A DNA stretch of 38,837 nucleotides, from NCBI GenBank assembly GCA_043779285.1, contig JAYWEL010000165.1, positions 1 through 38,837 on the forward strand, written 5' to 3'. This document shows, piece after piece, positions 16,566 through 25,752 of this stretch. The translations under genes were made by a program, and so were the position numbers. This DNA is from MGR-bin208 sp043779285. GTDB lineage: Bacteria > Bacteroidota > Bacteroidia > Chitinophagales > Chitinophagaceae. Within the stretch, counting starts at the first letter, position 1; each line of letters starts with the position of its first letter. Under the pieces are notes generated by a model. That model was not told where the DNA came from. It searched no databases and saw only the letters and a list, made by a program, of their open reading frames with translations.

Positions 16566-17531
16566 ATGTTCAAACGTCTGCTGATATTTTTTCTTTATCA
16601 CCTAGCTCTGCTAAACTTTGTTCAATCGCAAAGCAATTTGGATAGTACTATTATTTCAAATGCTGACTCGGTAGTGGTAGTGGATACAGTAATAAAAATT
16701 ATTGACCCTTTTGTTCTTGCTTATTTCAATGATTCTATCAATAGAAAAGTTAATAGAAATGAGGCCTGGAATTTTGATAATGACCAGCGGTTTTTAAAGC
16801 AATGGTTTCAACATGTATACAAACAGCATCCATATTATCATTTCAAAAAACCGAATGCTAAAAAAAGTTCCGATCTGAAATTATTTCAGGGAAAAGAGAT
16901 TCTATTTTATGTTTTAACCGGGCTCATCCTTTTTTTCGCCATTTTTAAACAGGTTTTTGCAAAATACCTCAAAGATCTCTTCAGAATGTTTTTCAGAACA
17001 ACTTTAAAATACAACCAGATCAGTGAGCTTTTATTACAAAATCCACTTCCGTCCTTATTGATGAACCTGTTTTTTGTTCTATCAGCTTCATTTTACATTA
17101 CGGTAATCTTGTTTTACTTAAAACTATCCCCAGTGGATAATTTCTGGCAACTTTTATTATATGCTACAGCGTTAGTAAGCTTTGTATATCTGGGGAAATA
17201 CATCATTTTAAAGATTTCCGGTTGGTTATTCAATTTTTCAACAGCTACCAATTCGTATATCTTCATCGTATTCATTGTCAACAAGGTTATTTCCATTTAT
17301 TTATTGCCTTTTATTGTCATTATCAGCTTTTCTGAGGGTCAGGTTCAACAAGTTGCCTTTACATTATCATGGATAGGTTTATTGGGCTTATTGGTTTACC
17401 GGTTTATTTTGTCATATGGTTCGATGCGTAACATAGTAAAAGTCAATCCTTTCCATTTCTTTTTGTACCTTAGTGCATTCGAAATTGCACCATTATTACT
17501 GCTTTACAAGTTGGTGCTGATTTATATTTAA
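16566..17531 (+). CDS. DUF4271 membrane protein
   Basis: A 321-residue protein with a signal-like N-terminus and a polar stretch to about residue 105 (including a YFNDSIN segment and a tryptophan/histidine-rich WFQHVYKQHPYYHFKKP). About seven membrane helices follow. It matches the Bacteroidota-specific DUF4271 family, which I recall being encoded next to uroporphyrinogen-III synthase, as here. Its function is unknown. ATG 16566 is preferred over a TTG at 16548 because it gives a normal hydrophobic N-terminus and leaves room for the TAnnTTTG element. Confidence 0.75.
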   Translation: MFKRLLIFFLYHLALLNFVQSQSNLDSTIISNADSVVVVDTVIKIIDPFVLAYFNDSINRKVNRNEAWNFDNDQRFLKQWFQHVYKQHPYYHFKKPNAKKSSDLKLFQGKEILFYVLTGLILFFAIFKQVFAKYLKDLFRMFFRTTLKYNQISELLLQNPLPSLLMNLFFVLSASFYITVILFYLKLSPVDNFWQLLLYATALVSFVYLGKYIILKISGWLFNFSTATNSYIFIVFIVNKVISIYLLPFIVIISFSEGQVQQVAFTLSWIGLLGLLVYRFILSYGSMRNIVKVNPFHFFLYLSAFEIAPLLLLYKLVLIYI

Positions 17532-17542
17532 AGAAAGAAGTA

Positions 17543-17550
17543 TAATTTTG
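17543..17550 (+). promoter_or_regulatory. -7 promoter element upstream of hemD
   Basis: TAATTTTG matches TAnnTTTG exactly, 19 bases before the hemD ATG. No clear -33 element is present, so hemD may also be read from the upstream gene. Confidence 0.45.
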
Positions 17551-17569
17551 CAAAACTAGCTCGTTAAAA

Positions 17570-18367
17570 ATGGAGAAAAATTTGGTTAAACAGACTGAAA
17601 AGGCAATGGGTATAAAGAAGATACTTATAACCCAATCCAGACCCGAAAGTGATAAGTCACCATACTTTGAGTTATCTCGAAAATATAATGTTGAGCTCGA
17701 TTTTCACTCCCTTATTCAATTGGAGCCTATTTCTGGCAAAGATTTTCGCAAACAAAAAATTGATATTGCCGGGTTCACGGCTGTAATCTTTACAAGCCGC
17801 AATGCGATTGATCATTTTTTTAGAACCGGTGAGGAATTGCGATTGAATATTTCACAGGACACAAAATATTTCTGTATTACAGAATCTATTGCTCTTTATC
17901 TGCAAAAATTTATTTTATACAGAAAACGCAAAGTTTTTTACGGAGCAGATGGGAGTAATAAAAGTTTTTTGGATGTTGTAAACAAACACAGGGAAAATGA
18001 AAGCTTTATTTACGTTTGTTCAGAAAATCAACAGGATAATGAAATTTGTAGTTGGTTGAAACTCCATAAATGTGAATTTGTTCTTGCGTTTATGTATCGT
18101 ACCAAAAGCAATGACTTAAAAGATGTTTTAACCAAAACCAGTTATGATGTGATTTGTTTTTTTACTCCAAGTGGTGTAAAAAGCCTTTTTGATAACGTAC
18201 CTAAGTATAAACAAAACGGTACTATCATTGGTGCGTTTGGAACAAATACTTTGAAAGCAGTAGAGGAAGCAGGCTTACGCTTAGATATTATTGCTCCACA
18301 ACCATTAGCTCCATCCATGATAACTGCATTGGACCACTTCCTTATTTTAAGAAATAAAAAGAAATAA
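17570..18367 (+). CDS. hemD: Uroporphyrinogen-III synthase
   Basis: A 265-residue cytoplasmic enzyme that closes hydroxymethylbilane to uroporphyrinogen III in tetrapyrrole synthesis. The two-domain HemD pattern is visible: KKILITQSRPE at the start, GFTAVIFTSRNAIDHFF and YDVICFFTPSGVKSLF as the paired domain motifs, and GAFGTNTLKAVEEAGL near the end. A second possible start is the ATG at 17606, twelve codons in. Other haem-synthesis genes are not adjacent. It ends before a strong terminator. Confidence 0.88.
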   Translation: MEKNLVKQTEKAMGIKKILITQSRPESDKSPYFELSRKYNVELDFHSLIQLEPISGKDFRKQKIDIAGFTAVIFTSRNAIDHFFRTGEELRLNISQDTKYFCITESIALYLQKFILYRKRKVFYGADGSNKSFLDVVNKHRENESFIYVCSENQQDNEICSWLKLHKCEFVLAFMYRTKSNDLKDVLTKTSYDVICFFTPSGVKSLFDNVPKYKQNGTIIGAFGTNTLKAVEEAGLRLDIIAPQPLAPSMITALDHFLILRNKKK

Positions 18368-18386
18368 ATAATTACTTTATTACATC

Positions 18387-18417
18387 AAAAGGCATTCTAT
18401 ACGAGTGCCTTTTTTGT
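18387..18417 (+). terminator. Intrinsic terminator after hemD
   Basis: AAAAGGCATTC pairs with GAGTGCCTTTT (one G-T pair) around a 5-base loop, followed by a T-rich tail. Confidence 0.85.
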
Positions 18418-18474
18418 TTACCCATGTTATTGAACGAACTTTAAAAAACCTAATTCAAATGATAAATTATAGAA

Positions 18475-20535
18475 ATGAACAGACTAGCTAATGAGACAAG
18501 TCCATATTTATTGCAGCATGCAAACAATCCGGTAGATTGGTTTTCTTGGGGAGAAGAAGCATTGCAAAAAGCAAAGACGGAGGATAAACCTATTTTGGTA
18601 AGTATTGGCTATTCATCCTGCCATTGGTGTCATGTTATGGAAAAGGAAAGCTTTGAAGATGACTCCACTGCAAAAATCATGAACGACCATTTTATTAATG
18701 TTAAAATAGACAGAGAAGAAAGGCCGGATCTGGATCATATTTATATGGATGCGGTTCAGGCTATGGCAGGTAATGGTGGATGGCCTTTAAATGTGTTTTT
18801 AACTCCCAATGGGAAACCCTTTTATGGGGGCACTTATTTTCCACATCAACGGGCATACAACAGGCCCTCGTGGAAAGAAGTTTTGTTAAATGTCTCCAAG
18901 ATATTTATTGATCGACGGGATGATGTAGAGACGCAGGCCGATACGTTGATAAAGCATATTGAAAAATCCAATTCATTTGGTAAGGCTAAATCCAATTTTA
19001 CAGATAACAACATCCTTTTCAGCCAGGACTCGCTGCATATTATTTTCCAGAATATTATGAAACAGGCCGACACGGAATGGGGAGGATTTGGGAAGGCCCC
19101 TAAATTTCCTCAAACAATTACAATACAATACCTGCTCAGATATTATCATTTTACAAAAAATGAACAAGCGTTGAAGCAAGCTGTTCTTAGTCTCGATAAA
19201 ATGATTCAGGGAGGTATTTACGATCATCTGCAAGGTGGCTTTGCACGTTATTCAACTGATACCGAATGGTTGGCTCCTCATTTCGAAAAAATGTTATACG
19301 ACAATGCCTTGCTGATTGCTGTTTTAAGTGAAGCTTACCAGTTGACTAAAAAAAGTTCTTTTAAAGAAGTGATTTTACAAACCATTGAATTTGTAAAAAC
19401 CGAATTAATGCATCCCGACTTTGGATTTTATTCGGCAATGGATGCCGACAGCGAAGGAGAGGAAGGAACATATTATGTATGGTCTTATCAAGAAGTTCAA
19501 GAAGTACTTGGCGAAAATTCAGTGTTGTTTTGCGAATTCTTTGATATTTCACCAAATGGAAATTGGGAAGGGAAAAACATTTTAAGGACTCAAACACTTA
19601 TTGAGGTTTTTGCAGAGCAAAGGTCTATTTCTTTGAAAGAGCTGGAAGAAATATTAAACCATGGGAAAAAAGAATTATTGAAAAAAAGAAACGAAAGAAT
19701 CAAGCCATTATTGGATGACAAAGTGATTCTTAGCTGGAACGCATTGATGAATACGGCACTATCAAAAGCTTATGCAGCCTTAAGCGATGACCGGATTTTG
19801 GATTTGGCAGTTAAGAATATGAATTTTATAGTTCAAAACTTAATAAATCCTGAAACTAACGGATTATGCCACACATGGAAAAATAATAAGGCAAAACACC
19901 CGGCATTTCTCGATGATTTTGCTTTTCTGATTCAGGCATTAATTTATCTTGGGCAGTCTACAACTGATGTTAAGTGGATAGATTTGGCTGCTGAGTTTAG
20001 CAAAATCGTAAAAAAGGAATTCCGTGACGAAGAGACTGCTTTTTTTTATTACACAAATAAAGAACAGCAAGATGTAATTGTGAGAAAAAAAGAAGTGTAT
20101 GATGGTGCACAGCCTTCAGCAAATGCTGTTATGGCAGAAAACTTTTTTCGGTTGTCTATACTATTGAATGATAATTCTTTTAAATCTCTATCAGAACAAT
20201 CTGTATTGTCTCTTTCAACTGCAATAGTACAATATCCGGGTTCTTTTAGCAATTGGGCTTGTTTGCTAATGGATATGGTTTATGGTTTAAATGAAATTGC
20301 AATAGTAGGTGAATTGCATACTGTTTATTTAAAAGAGCTTTTAGCTTTATACATACCTAATAAATTGTGTATGGCATCTGCATTTTCGAATAAGGATTAC
20401 CCTTTGATAGCCGGAAAAAATGTTAACAAAGAGCAAACTTTTATTTTTTTATGCAAAAACTATACATGTCAAAAGCCAGTAAAAAGCATAATTGAACTAC
20501 AAGAGCAGTTAAGTTCCGTTAAATCAATTAACTAA
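18475..20535 (+). CDS. DUF255 thioredoxin-fold protein (YyaL/SPATA20 type)
   Basis: A 686-residue cytoplasmic protein. The N-terminal thioredoxin-like domain opens with RLANETSPYLLQHANNPVDW and has the redox-type motif C49-H-W-C52. Next come KIDREERPDLDHIYM and GNGGWPLNVFLTPNGKPFYGGTYFP, all hallmarks of this family. The remaining 450 residues form an alpha/alpha-barrel glycosidase-like domain (HLQGGFARYSTDTEW, HFEKMLYDNALL, DEGEEG-type acidic motif, LDDFAFLIQALIYL). Full length for the family. Function is not established for bacterial members. It stands as a single gene between the hemD terminator and the gld operon. Confidence 0.9.
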   Translation: MNRLANETSPYLLQHANNPVDWFSWGEEALQKAKTEDKPILVSIGYSSCHWCHVMEKESFEDDSTAKIMNDHFINVKIDREERPDLDHIYMDAVQAMAGNGGWPLNVFLTPNGKPFYGGTYFPHQRAYNRPSWKEVLLNVSKIFIDRRDDVETQADTLIKHIEKSNSFGKAKSNFTDNNILFSQDSLHIIFQNIMKQADTEWGGFGKAPKFPQTITIQYLLRYYHFTKNEQALKQAVLSLDKMIQGGIYDHLQGGFARYSTDTEWLAPHFEKMLYDNALLIAVLSEAYQLTKKSSFKEVILQTIEFVKTELMHPDFGFYSAMDADSEGEEGTYYVWSYQEVQEVLGENSVLFCEFFDISPNGNWEGKNILRTQTLIEVFAEQRSISLKELEEILNHGKKELLKKRNERIKPLLDDKVILSWNALMNTALSKAYAALSDDRILDLAVKNMNFIVQNLINPETNGLCHTWKNNKAKHPAFLDDFAFLIQALIYLGQSTTDVKWIDLAAEFSKIVKKEFRDEETAFFYYTNKEQQDVIVRKKEVYDGAQPSANAVMAENFFRLSILLNDNSFKSLSEQSVLSLSTAIVQYPGSFSNWACLLMDMVYGLNEIAIVGELHTVYLKELLALYIPNKLCMASAFSNKDYPLIAGKNVNKEQTFIFLCKNYTCQKPVKSIIELQEQLSSVKSIN

Positions 20536-20633
20536 AGCCAAATCTGATACAATAATCATGTTTTATTTCCGTTTAAGTATTTGTCGCATATTCAAACATC
20601 ATGAGAATCAGTAAAATAAATAGAAAGCTGGCG

Positions 20634-20662
20634 TTTGAGATTCGATCAAAACATTATATTTG
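20634..20662 (+). promoter_or_regulatory. Promoter of the gldKLMN operon
   Basis: TTTG (20634-20637), a 17-base spacer and TATATTTG (20655-20662) give both halves of the Bacteroidota housekeeping promoter. The gldK ATG lies 18 bases downstream, so the leader would be about 12-15 bases. Confidence 0.75.
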
Positions 20663-20680
20663 TCCATTACCACAAAGCAT

Positions 20681-21988
20681 ATGAAGTTTAAAAATTTTAT
20701 CTACAGTTTATTAGTAATAGTTGTTATCGCAACTTTATCTAGCTGTGGAATTATCGGAAAAAAGAATAAAACGGTTGGCTTGCCAAACGATGGTCAATTG
20801 TATGGCATCGCCCCCGGTTCGAAGTATATATTGCCCAAGCCAATAGGCATGGTATTTATACCTCAGGGAACATTTCATATGGGGCCCAGTGATGAGGATC
20901 CTGCATTTGCATTTAGTGCTAGAAACAGAAATATTTCTATAAACGGATTCTGGATGGATGCAACAGAGATTACCAACAACGAATATCGCCAATTTGTATA
21001 TTGGGTTCGTGACTCGGTTGTAGCAAAACGATTAGGTTTTGTAAAAGCCGGCAAAGATGGTAATGAATATGTTGATTGGGTAAAAATGAGGTCGCAAAAA
21101 TGGGGAGATCCTAAGTTTATCGAGCAGTTAGGACAAACAGATCTGATTCTTTCACCAGAAGAAAGACTGGCGGGAAAAAAAGAATTTGACCCTTCTAAAG
21201 TGGTATACCATTCGGAGGTTTTTGATTTGAAAGAAGCTGCAAAAAGAGAAAATGCTACAAAAAACAGATCTCAATTTATTGTAAAAAAAGACATAAAAAT
21301 ATATCCAGATACATTGGCTTGGATTCGCGACTTCGCATATTCATATAATGAGCCAATGACCAAACGATATTTCTCTCACCCTGCTTTTGGAAATTATCCG
21401 GTAGTTGGTGTTTCCTGGCATCAAGCAACTGCATTTGCTGAATGGAGGTCTCATTATTTTAACGCTTATCTGGATTCTAAAAACAGATCACCAGAGTCTG
21501 ATTTTATGTTACCTACCGAAGCACAATGGGAATATGCGGCCCGTGGCGGACGTTCACAATCCATGTTTCCATGGGGTAACTATTATTTAAGAAATAAAAA
21601 AGGTTGTTTACTTGCCAATTTTAAACCAGGACGTGGTAACTATCCGGAAGATGGTGGATTTTATACTGTTAGAGCCGATGCATACTGGCCAAATGATTTT
21701 GGTTTGTACTGTATGGCGGGGAATGTAGCCGAATGGACATCAACTATCTATTATGAGGGTTCGAATAATTTTCAGCATGATATGAACCCTGATGTAAGAT
21801 GGAATGCAAAAGATTCAGATCCTCCAAGAATGAAAAGAAAGGTTGTGCGTGGTGGAAGCTGGAAAGATATAGGCTACTATTTACAAAACGGAACTCGATC
21901 ATATGAATACCAGGATACCACTAAATCTTATATTGGATTTCGTACAGTCATTGATTTGCCGGCTGCACCGGTAAAAGGAGGCAGGTAA
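20681..21988 (+). CDS. gldK: Gliding motility/T9SS lipoprotein GldK (PorK)
   Basis: A 435-residue outer-membrane lipoprotein that forms the periplasmic ring of the type IX secretion system with GldN. The lipobox LSSC puts the lipidated cysteine at residue 22. The body is a formylglycine-generating-enzyme-like fold: MVFIPQGTFHMGPSDEDP, FWMDATEITNNEYRQFV, PVVGVSWHQATAFAEWRS, LPTEAQWEYAARGG, MAGNVAEWTS and KVVRGGSWKD. The start is set at ATG 20681, which gives a proper signal peptide; a TTG at 20660 lies inside the promoter's -7 box. First gene of the gldKLMN operon. Confidence 0.95.
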   Translation: MKFKNFIYSLLVIVVIATLSSCGIIGKKNKTVGLPNDGQLYGIAPGSKYILPKPIGMVFIPQGTFHMGPSDEDPAFAFSARNRNISINGFWMDATEITNNEYRQFVYWVRDSVVAKRLGFVKAGKDGNEYVDWVKMRSQKWGDPKFIEQLGQTDLILSPEERLAGKKEFDPSKVVYHSEVFDLKEAAKRENATKNRSQFIVKKDIKIYPDTLAWIRDFAYSYNEPMTKRYFSHPAFGNYPVVGVSWHQATAFAEWRSHYFNAYLDSKNRSPESDFMLPTEAQWEYAARGGRSQSMFPWGNYYLRNKKGCLLANFKPGRGNYPEDGGFYTVRADAYWPNDFGLYCMAGNVAEWTSTIYYEGSNNFQHDMNPDVRWNAKDSDPPRMKRKVVRGGSWKDIGYYLQNGTRSYEYQDTTKSYIGFRTVIDLPAAPVKGGR

Positions 21989-22067
21989 AACGATTTTGGA
22001 AATTAGTTATCTGCTAAGTTATTTATTAAGTCACATATCTATTTTATAACAAAAAAAAGGACCAATC

Positions 22068-22895
22068 ATGTTATTCTTTAAAACCAACAAAGGCCATTGG
22101 TGGCTTAATTTTCTTTTTAGTTTTTTTGCGGCGGCTGTTATTGCCGGGGCTTTGTTCAAAATTCGTCACTGGCCTTATGCCGATGAAATGATAACAATTG
22201 GACTTCTTTGTGAGGTAATGGTGTTTTTAATTATGGCATTTGTGGTACCTCCACAGCCTGAGTATTATTGGGAGCGTTATTTCCCAAATCTAGATGTGCA
22301 TCCGGATGAGGAAATTGCATTGACTGGTAAATATCAGGCAACTCCACTGGCTAATATGGGTGATTCAGGTGGAAACTCTGCTTTACAAAAATTAGATGAC
22401 ATGCTATTGGAAGCAAATATTACACCAACTAATTTGGGTAATTTAAGTGAGAGTTTTAAAAAGTTTGGTGCTACAGTAGAAAATATAAGTGATGTAACGG
22501 ATGTACTTGCTGCAACAAATGACTACTCAACAAAAACAAGAGAAGTAACTGTTGCTTTAGAAGGTATGAAAGATGCCTATTCAAATGCTGCAAGCAGTGT
22601 TCAGAATTTTAATACAGCAGCTGAAGGAACAAAAGTATTCCATGAGCAGGTACAAAATTTAACAAGGAATCTTTCTTCATTGAATACCATTTATGAATTG
22701 GAATTACAGGATACGAATAATCATTTAAAAGCAATGAATCAGTTTTATTCTAATTTAACACAAGCCTCACAGGTAATGCAGGGTAGTGTTGAAGATGCTA
22801 AAAAAGCACATGATCAGATTTCATTATTGGCCAATAACCTGGGAAAATTGAATCAGGTATATGGCAATATGATTAGTGCAATGCAGGGAAGATAA
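22068..22895 (+). CDS. gldL: T9SS motor protein GldL (PorL)
   Basis: A 275-residue inner-membrane protein with two N-terminal helices (about 13-31 and 39-60), then a long cytoplasmic tail with helical, coiled-coil-prone repeats. GldL forms a pentamer around a GldM dimer and conducts protons to power type IX secretion and gliding. The membrane glutamate at residue 49 (LLCEVMVF) coincides with the conserved Glu49 reported as essential in Flavobacterium GldL, and the KIRHWPYADE loop is typical. It follows gldK by 79 bases; an AGGA lies just before the ATG, unusual in this window. Confidence 0.95.
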   Translation: MLFFKTNKGHWWLNFLFSFFAAAVIAGALFKIRHWPYADEMITIGLLCEVMVFLIMAFVVPPQPEYYWERYFPNLDVHPDEEIALTGKYQATPLANMGDSGGNSALQKLDDMLLEANITPTNLGNLSESFKKFGATVENISDVTDVLAATNDYSTKTREVTVALEGMKDAYSNAASSVQNFNTAAEGTKVFHEQVQNLTRNLSSLNTIYELELQDTNNHLKAMNQFYSNLTQASQVMQGSVEDAKKAHDQISLLANNLGKLNQVYGNMISAMQGR

Positions 22896-22981
22896 AACAG
22901 GCTTTGTTCATTTGAAAAGTTTTTAAAAAATGAATAAGATGATTAAGAAAATTTTACTAACAGAAGAAAATCCAATTTAAA

Positions 22982-24508
22982 ATGGCGTTACCTAAGGAAC
23001 CCCGGCAAAAGATGATCAATATGATGTATTTGGTGCTTACAGCGATGTTAGCAATGAATGTATCTGCTGAAATATTGAATGCCTTCAAAACGGTGAATAG
23101 CAGCTTGGAGAATTCAAATACAACGGTTCATAAATCTACTGAAACAATAATGACCTCACTCAAAGCAAAAATGAGTGAGCCAACAACAGCAGAAAAAGCC
23201 GGTATCTGGTATCCCAAAGCAGAACAGGTACAAAATCATACAAACGAACTATTTAATTATATAAAAAGTTTAAAAGACCAGATTTTAAAAGAATCGGGAT
23301 ATGATCCTGCAAAAGGAAAGCTGGATTATAAAGAAGATAATTTGGATGTGGCAACACGAATTTTAGTAGAGAAAGGTGCCGGTAAAGAATTATTAAAAAG
23401 GCTTACGGATTATGAGGCAAAAGTGATAACTGTTGATTCTGCCGTTGCTAAAGAATTCAGGAATAATCTTCCTATAGATTTGACCATGCCTAAAACCCAG
23501 AATAAGGGGAACAAGACTTGGGAAGCAGCTTACTTTAGAATGGTTCCTACAGTAGCCGCTTTAACTATATTAAGTAAGTTCCAAAACGATCTGAAAACTT
23601 CTGAAAATAAAATTATTGCATATTGCCATAATAAAGTAGGCGAAGTGGCTGTTCGGTTTGATACTTATTCGGCAATTGTTGGACAAAGCTCAAGCTACTT
23701 AATGCCAGGTGAGGAATTAGAAATTACGGCAGGTGTTGGAGCATTTAGTAAAACCGCACAACCAATTGTTACCATTGGCGGCGCCAATGTATCAATAGGA
23801 CCTGATGGTGCTGCACATTGGAAAACTACCGTAAATGCAATGGGTGCAAATTCGCTGAATGTAAATGTAACCTATACCGACCAAGATGGAATGAAACAAA
23901 CTATTTCTAAACAAATTGATTATACAGTAGGCCAGGCAAATGCTTCTATTGCATTGGATAAAATGAATGTATTATATATTGGTGTTGATAATCCGATTAC
24001 GATAGCAGCCAGTGGAGGTGCCGAACAAATACAGACTAATATAACTGGTGGTGGTGGCTCTATCTCCGGTTCAAGGGGTAAGTATATTGCCAGAGTAAAT
24101 ACGATAACAGATGATTGCCGAGTAAGTGTATCTGTGAATGGTAAAATAGTAGGTGCATCTAAATTCAGAGTGCGTACTATTCCAACTCCGGTAGCTACTG
24201 TGGGTGGTTTTTCTAGTGGAGATAATGTTCCAGCGGGAGCATTCAGGGCACAATCAGGAGTGGGAGCTTATATAAAAGATTTTCCATTCGAATTGAGTTA
24301 CTCTGTTACAAGTTTCACATTAACTTCTGATACAGATGATGGGGATATTGAAGAAGCACCTTGTGCCGGTAATACTTGGAGTCCAAAAGCACAGACAATG
24401 TTACGTAACATGAAAGCAGGGCGTTTAGTAACTATAGATAATATTCGTGCAGTTGGACCAGATGGAACAAGTAGAAAACTTCCTTCATTGGTTTATTATA
24501 TAAAATAA
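22982..24508 (+). CDS. gldM: T9SS motor protein GldM (PorM)
   Basis: A 508-residue protein starting with MALPKEPRQKMINMMYLVLT, the near-invariant GldM opening. It has one membrane helix (about 11-31) and four periplasmic domains that reach the GldKN ring. It transmits rotation or conformational change from the GldL proton channel to the outer-membrane part. The last domain ends SRKLPSLVYYIK as in relatives. Length fits the family (510-520). It lies 86 bases after gldL and 10 bases before gldN. Confidence 0.95.
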   Translation: MALPKEPRQKMINMMYLVLTAMLAMNVSAEILNAFKTVNSSLENSNTTVHKSTETIMTSLKAKMSEPTTAEKAGIWYPKAEQVQNHTNELFNYIKSLKDQILKESGYDPAKGKLDYKEDNLDVATRILVEKGAGKELLKRLTDYEAKVITVDSAVAKEFRNNLPIDLTMPKTQNKGNKTWEAAYFRMVPTVAALTILSKFQNDLKTSENKIIAYCHNKVGEVAVRFDTYSAIVGQSSSYLMPGEELEITAGVGAFSKTAQPIVTIGGANVSIGPDGAAHWKTTVNAMGANSLNVNVTYTDQDGMKQTISKQIDYTVGQANASIALDKMNVLYIGVDNPITIAASGGAEQIQTNITGGGGSISGSRGKYIARVNTITDDCRVSVSVNGKIVGASKFRVRTIPTPVATVGGFSSGDNVPAGAFRAQSGVGAYIKDFPFELSYSVTSFTLTSDTDDGDIEEAPCAGNTWSPKAQTMLRNMKAGRLVTIDNIRAVGPDGTSRKLPSLVYYIK

Positions 24509-24518
24509 ATGATTTGAT

Positions 24519-25547
24519 ATGAAAATGAATATGATTAAATCTGGGTTATTGTTATTGATGGTAATTTGTTTGGCAGATTCTTTATTTGCTCAGCGAACTA
24601 GAAGAACTGCCACTAATACACCGGTAAATCAACCCCAAACTCAAACTCAACCGCAACCGCAAACGCAGACAAACGTAAATCAATTACCTGCGGGTTTCAA
24701 TCCCTATGGAAATATTCCAATCAGGGTGGATACCAGTGGTATGATTGATAATGCCATAAAAAAATCTTTACGACCGGATAATGCATTTGAGAAATTCGGA
24801 TCAAGTAGCCGTACACCTCTTGCTTATGAGCATCTACGTTGGGATGATGCATTTTTTACAGAAAAAGTTTGGCGGGAATTGGATTTAAGAGAAAAAATGA
24901 ATCAAACTTTTCGTTATCAATCAGATGAGGATAATGGTAGCCAGATTTTCATTAACATGATTCTGAATGTGGTAAAAACCGGTGATGTAACTGCTTTCGC
25001 AGATGATCGTTTTACAACCCCATTGTCATTAACTGAAATTGAGCAAATGACTGTTGGATCTGCAGACACTGTCGGCCGGACCGATGTGAATGATCCAAGT
25101 AAGATTGTAGAATATGTAGTAACCAGGGCTAGTTTTGATCCAAGTTCGGTGAATAAGTTTCGTATTAAGGAAGAATGGATTTTTGATAAAGAATCCAGCA
25201 GAATGATAGTTCGTATACTGGGCATTGCACCATTAAAAACAGTGTATTTGCCAAATGGACAGGAAAGAGGAACGTCTATTATGTTTTGGGTTTATTACCC
25301 CGATCTTCGGCCATTACTTGCTTCCAATGAAGTGTATAACCCGAAAAATATGGGCGTTTACCGGATGACTTGGGAAGAATTGTTTGAAAGCAGGATGTTC
25401 AGTAGTTATATTGTAAAATCTACGTTGGATAATCCATCCAACAAACTGATCAGAGGATTGGTCAGAGATCCGATACTTGCTTTGTTGGAAGGGGAGAATA
25501 TTAAAGATAAAATTTTTAATTTCGAACAGAATCTTTGGTCATACTAA
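24519..25547 (+). CDS. gldN: T9SS ring protein GldN (PorN)
   Basis: A 342-residue periplasmic protein with a signal peptide (about 1-24, cleaved after LFAQ). A proline/glutamine/threonine-rich low-complexity linker covers about residues 36-55. The conserved GldN domain follows: RVDTSGMIDNAIKKSLRPD, LAYEHLRWDDAFFTEKVWR, FRIKEEWIFDKESSRM and FWVYYPDLRPLLASNEVYN. It partners GldK in the periplasmic ring of the type IX system. The linker is longer and more repetitive than needed for the fold and may tether the protein. Last gene of the operon. Confidence 0.95.
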   Translation: MKMNMIKSGLLLLMVICLADSLFAQRTRRTATNTPVNQPQTQTQPQPQTQTNVNQLPAGFNPYGNIPIRVDTSGMIDNAIKKSLRPDNAFEKFGSSSRTPLAYEHLRWDDAFFTEKVWRELDLREKMNQTFRYQSDEDNGSQIFINMILNVVKTGDVTAFADDRFTTPLSLTEIEQMTVGSADTVGRTDVNDPSKIVEYVVTRASFDPSSVNKFRIKEEWIFDKESSRMIVRILGIAPLKTVYLPNGQERGTSIMFWVYYPDLRPLLASNEVYNPKNMGVYRMTWEELFESRMFSSYIVKSTLDNPSNKLIRGLVRDPILALLEGENIKDKIFNFEQNLWSY

Positions 25548-25703
25548 TTGAATAAATCGTCATGTTTTAACAATATTTAGTTAAGCATGACCGTTATAAG
25601 AAAAGATAAATATATTTCAATAAAATAATTTCTAGTAGTTGGTTTATCGAATAAATTAAACTACTTTTACCTTGGTTTTTCATAGGATATTGGATTTTAA
25701 AAC

Positions 25704-25738
25704 GGGGCTGGATTTCTATCCGGGCCCCATTTTTTTTA
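25704..25738 (+). terminator. Intrinsic terminator after gldN
   Basis: GGGGC and GGAT on the left pair with ATCC and GCCCC on the right, with a small internal mismatch, followed by eight T. It lies between the convergent gldN and uvrC ends. The rest of the 205-base gap shows nothing recognisable. Confidence 0.85.
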
Positions 25739-25752
25739 TAACTCTTTTGCTC

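Noticed and set aside
22930..22980. 16-codon ORF just before gldM
   Set aside because: Too short and lysine-rich by base composition; it could couple translation but nothing beyond position supports it.
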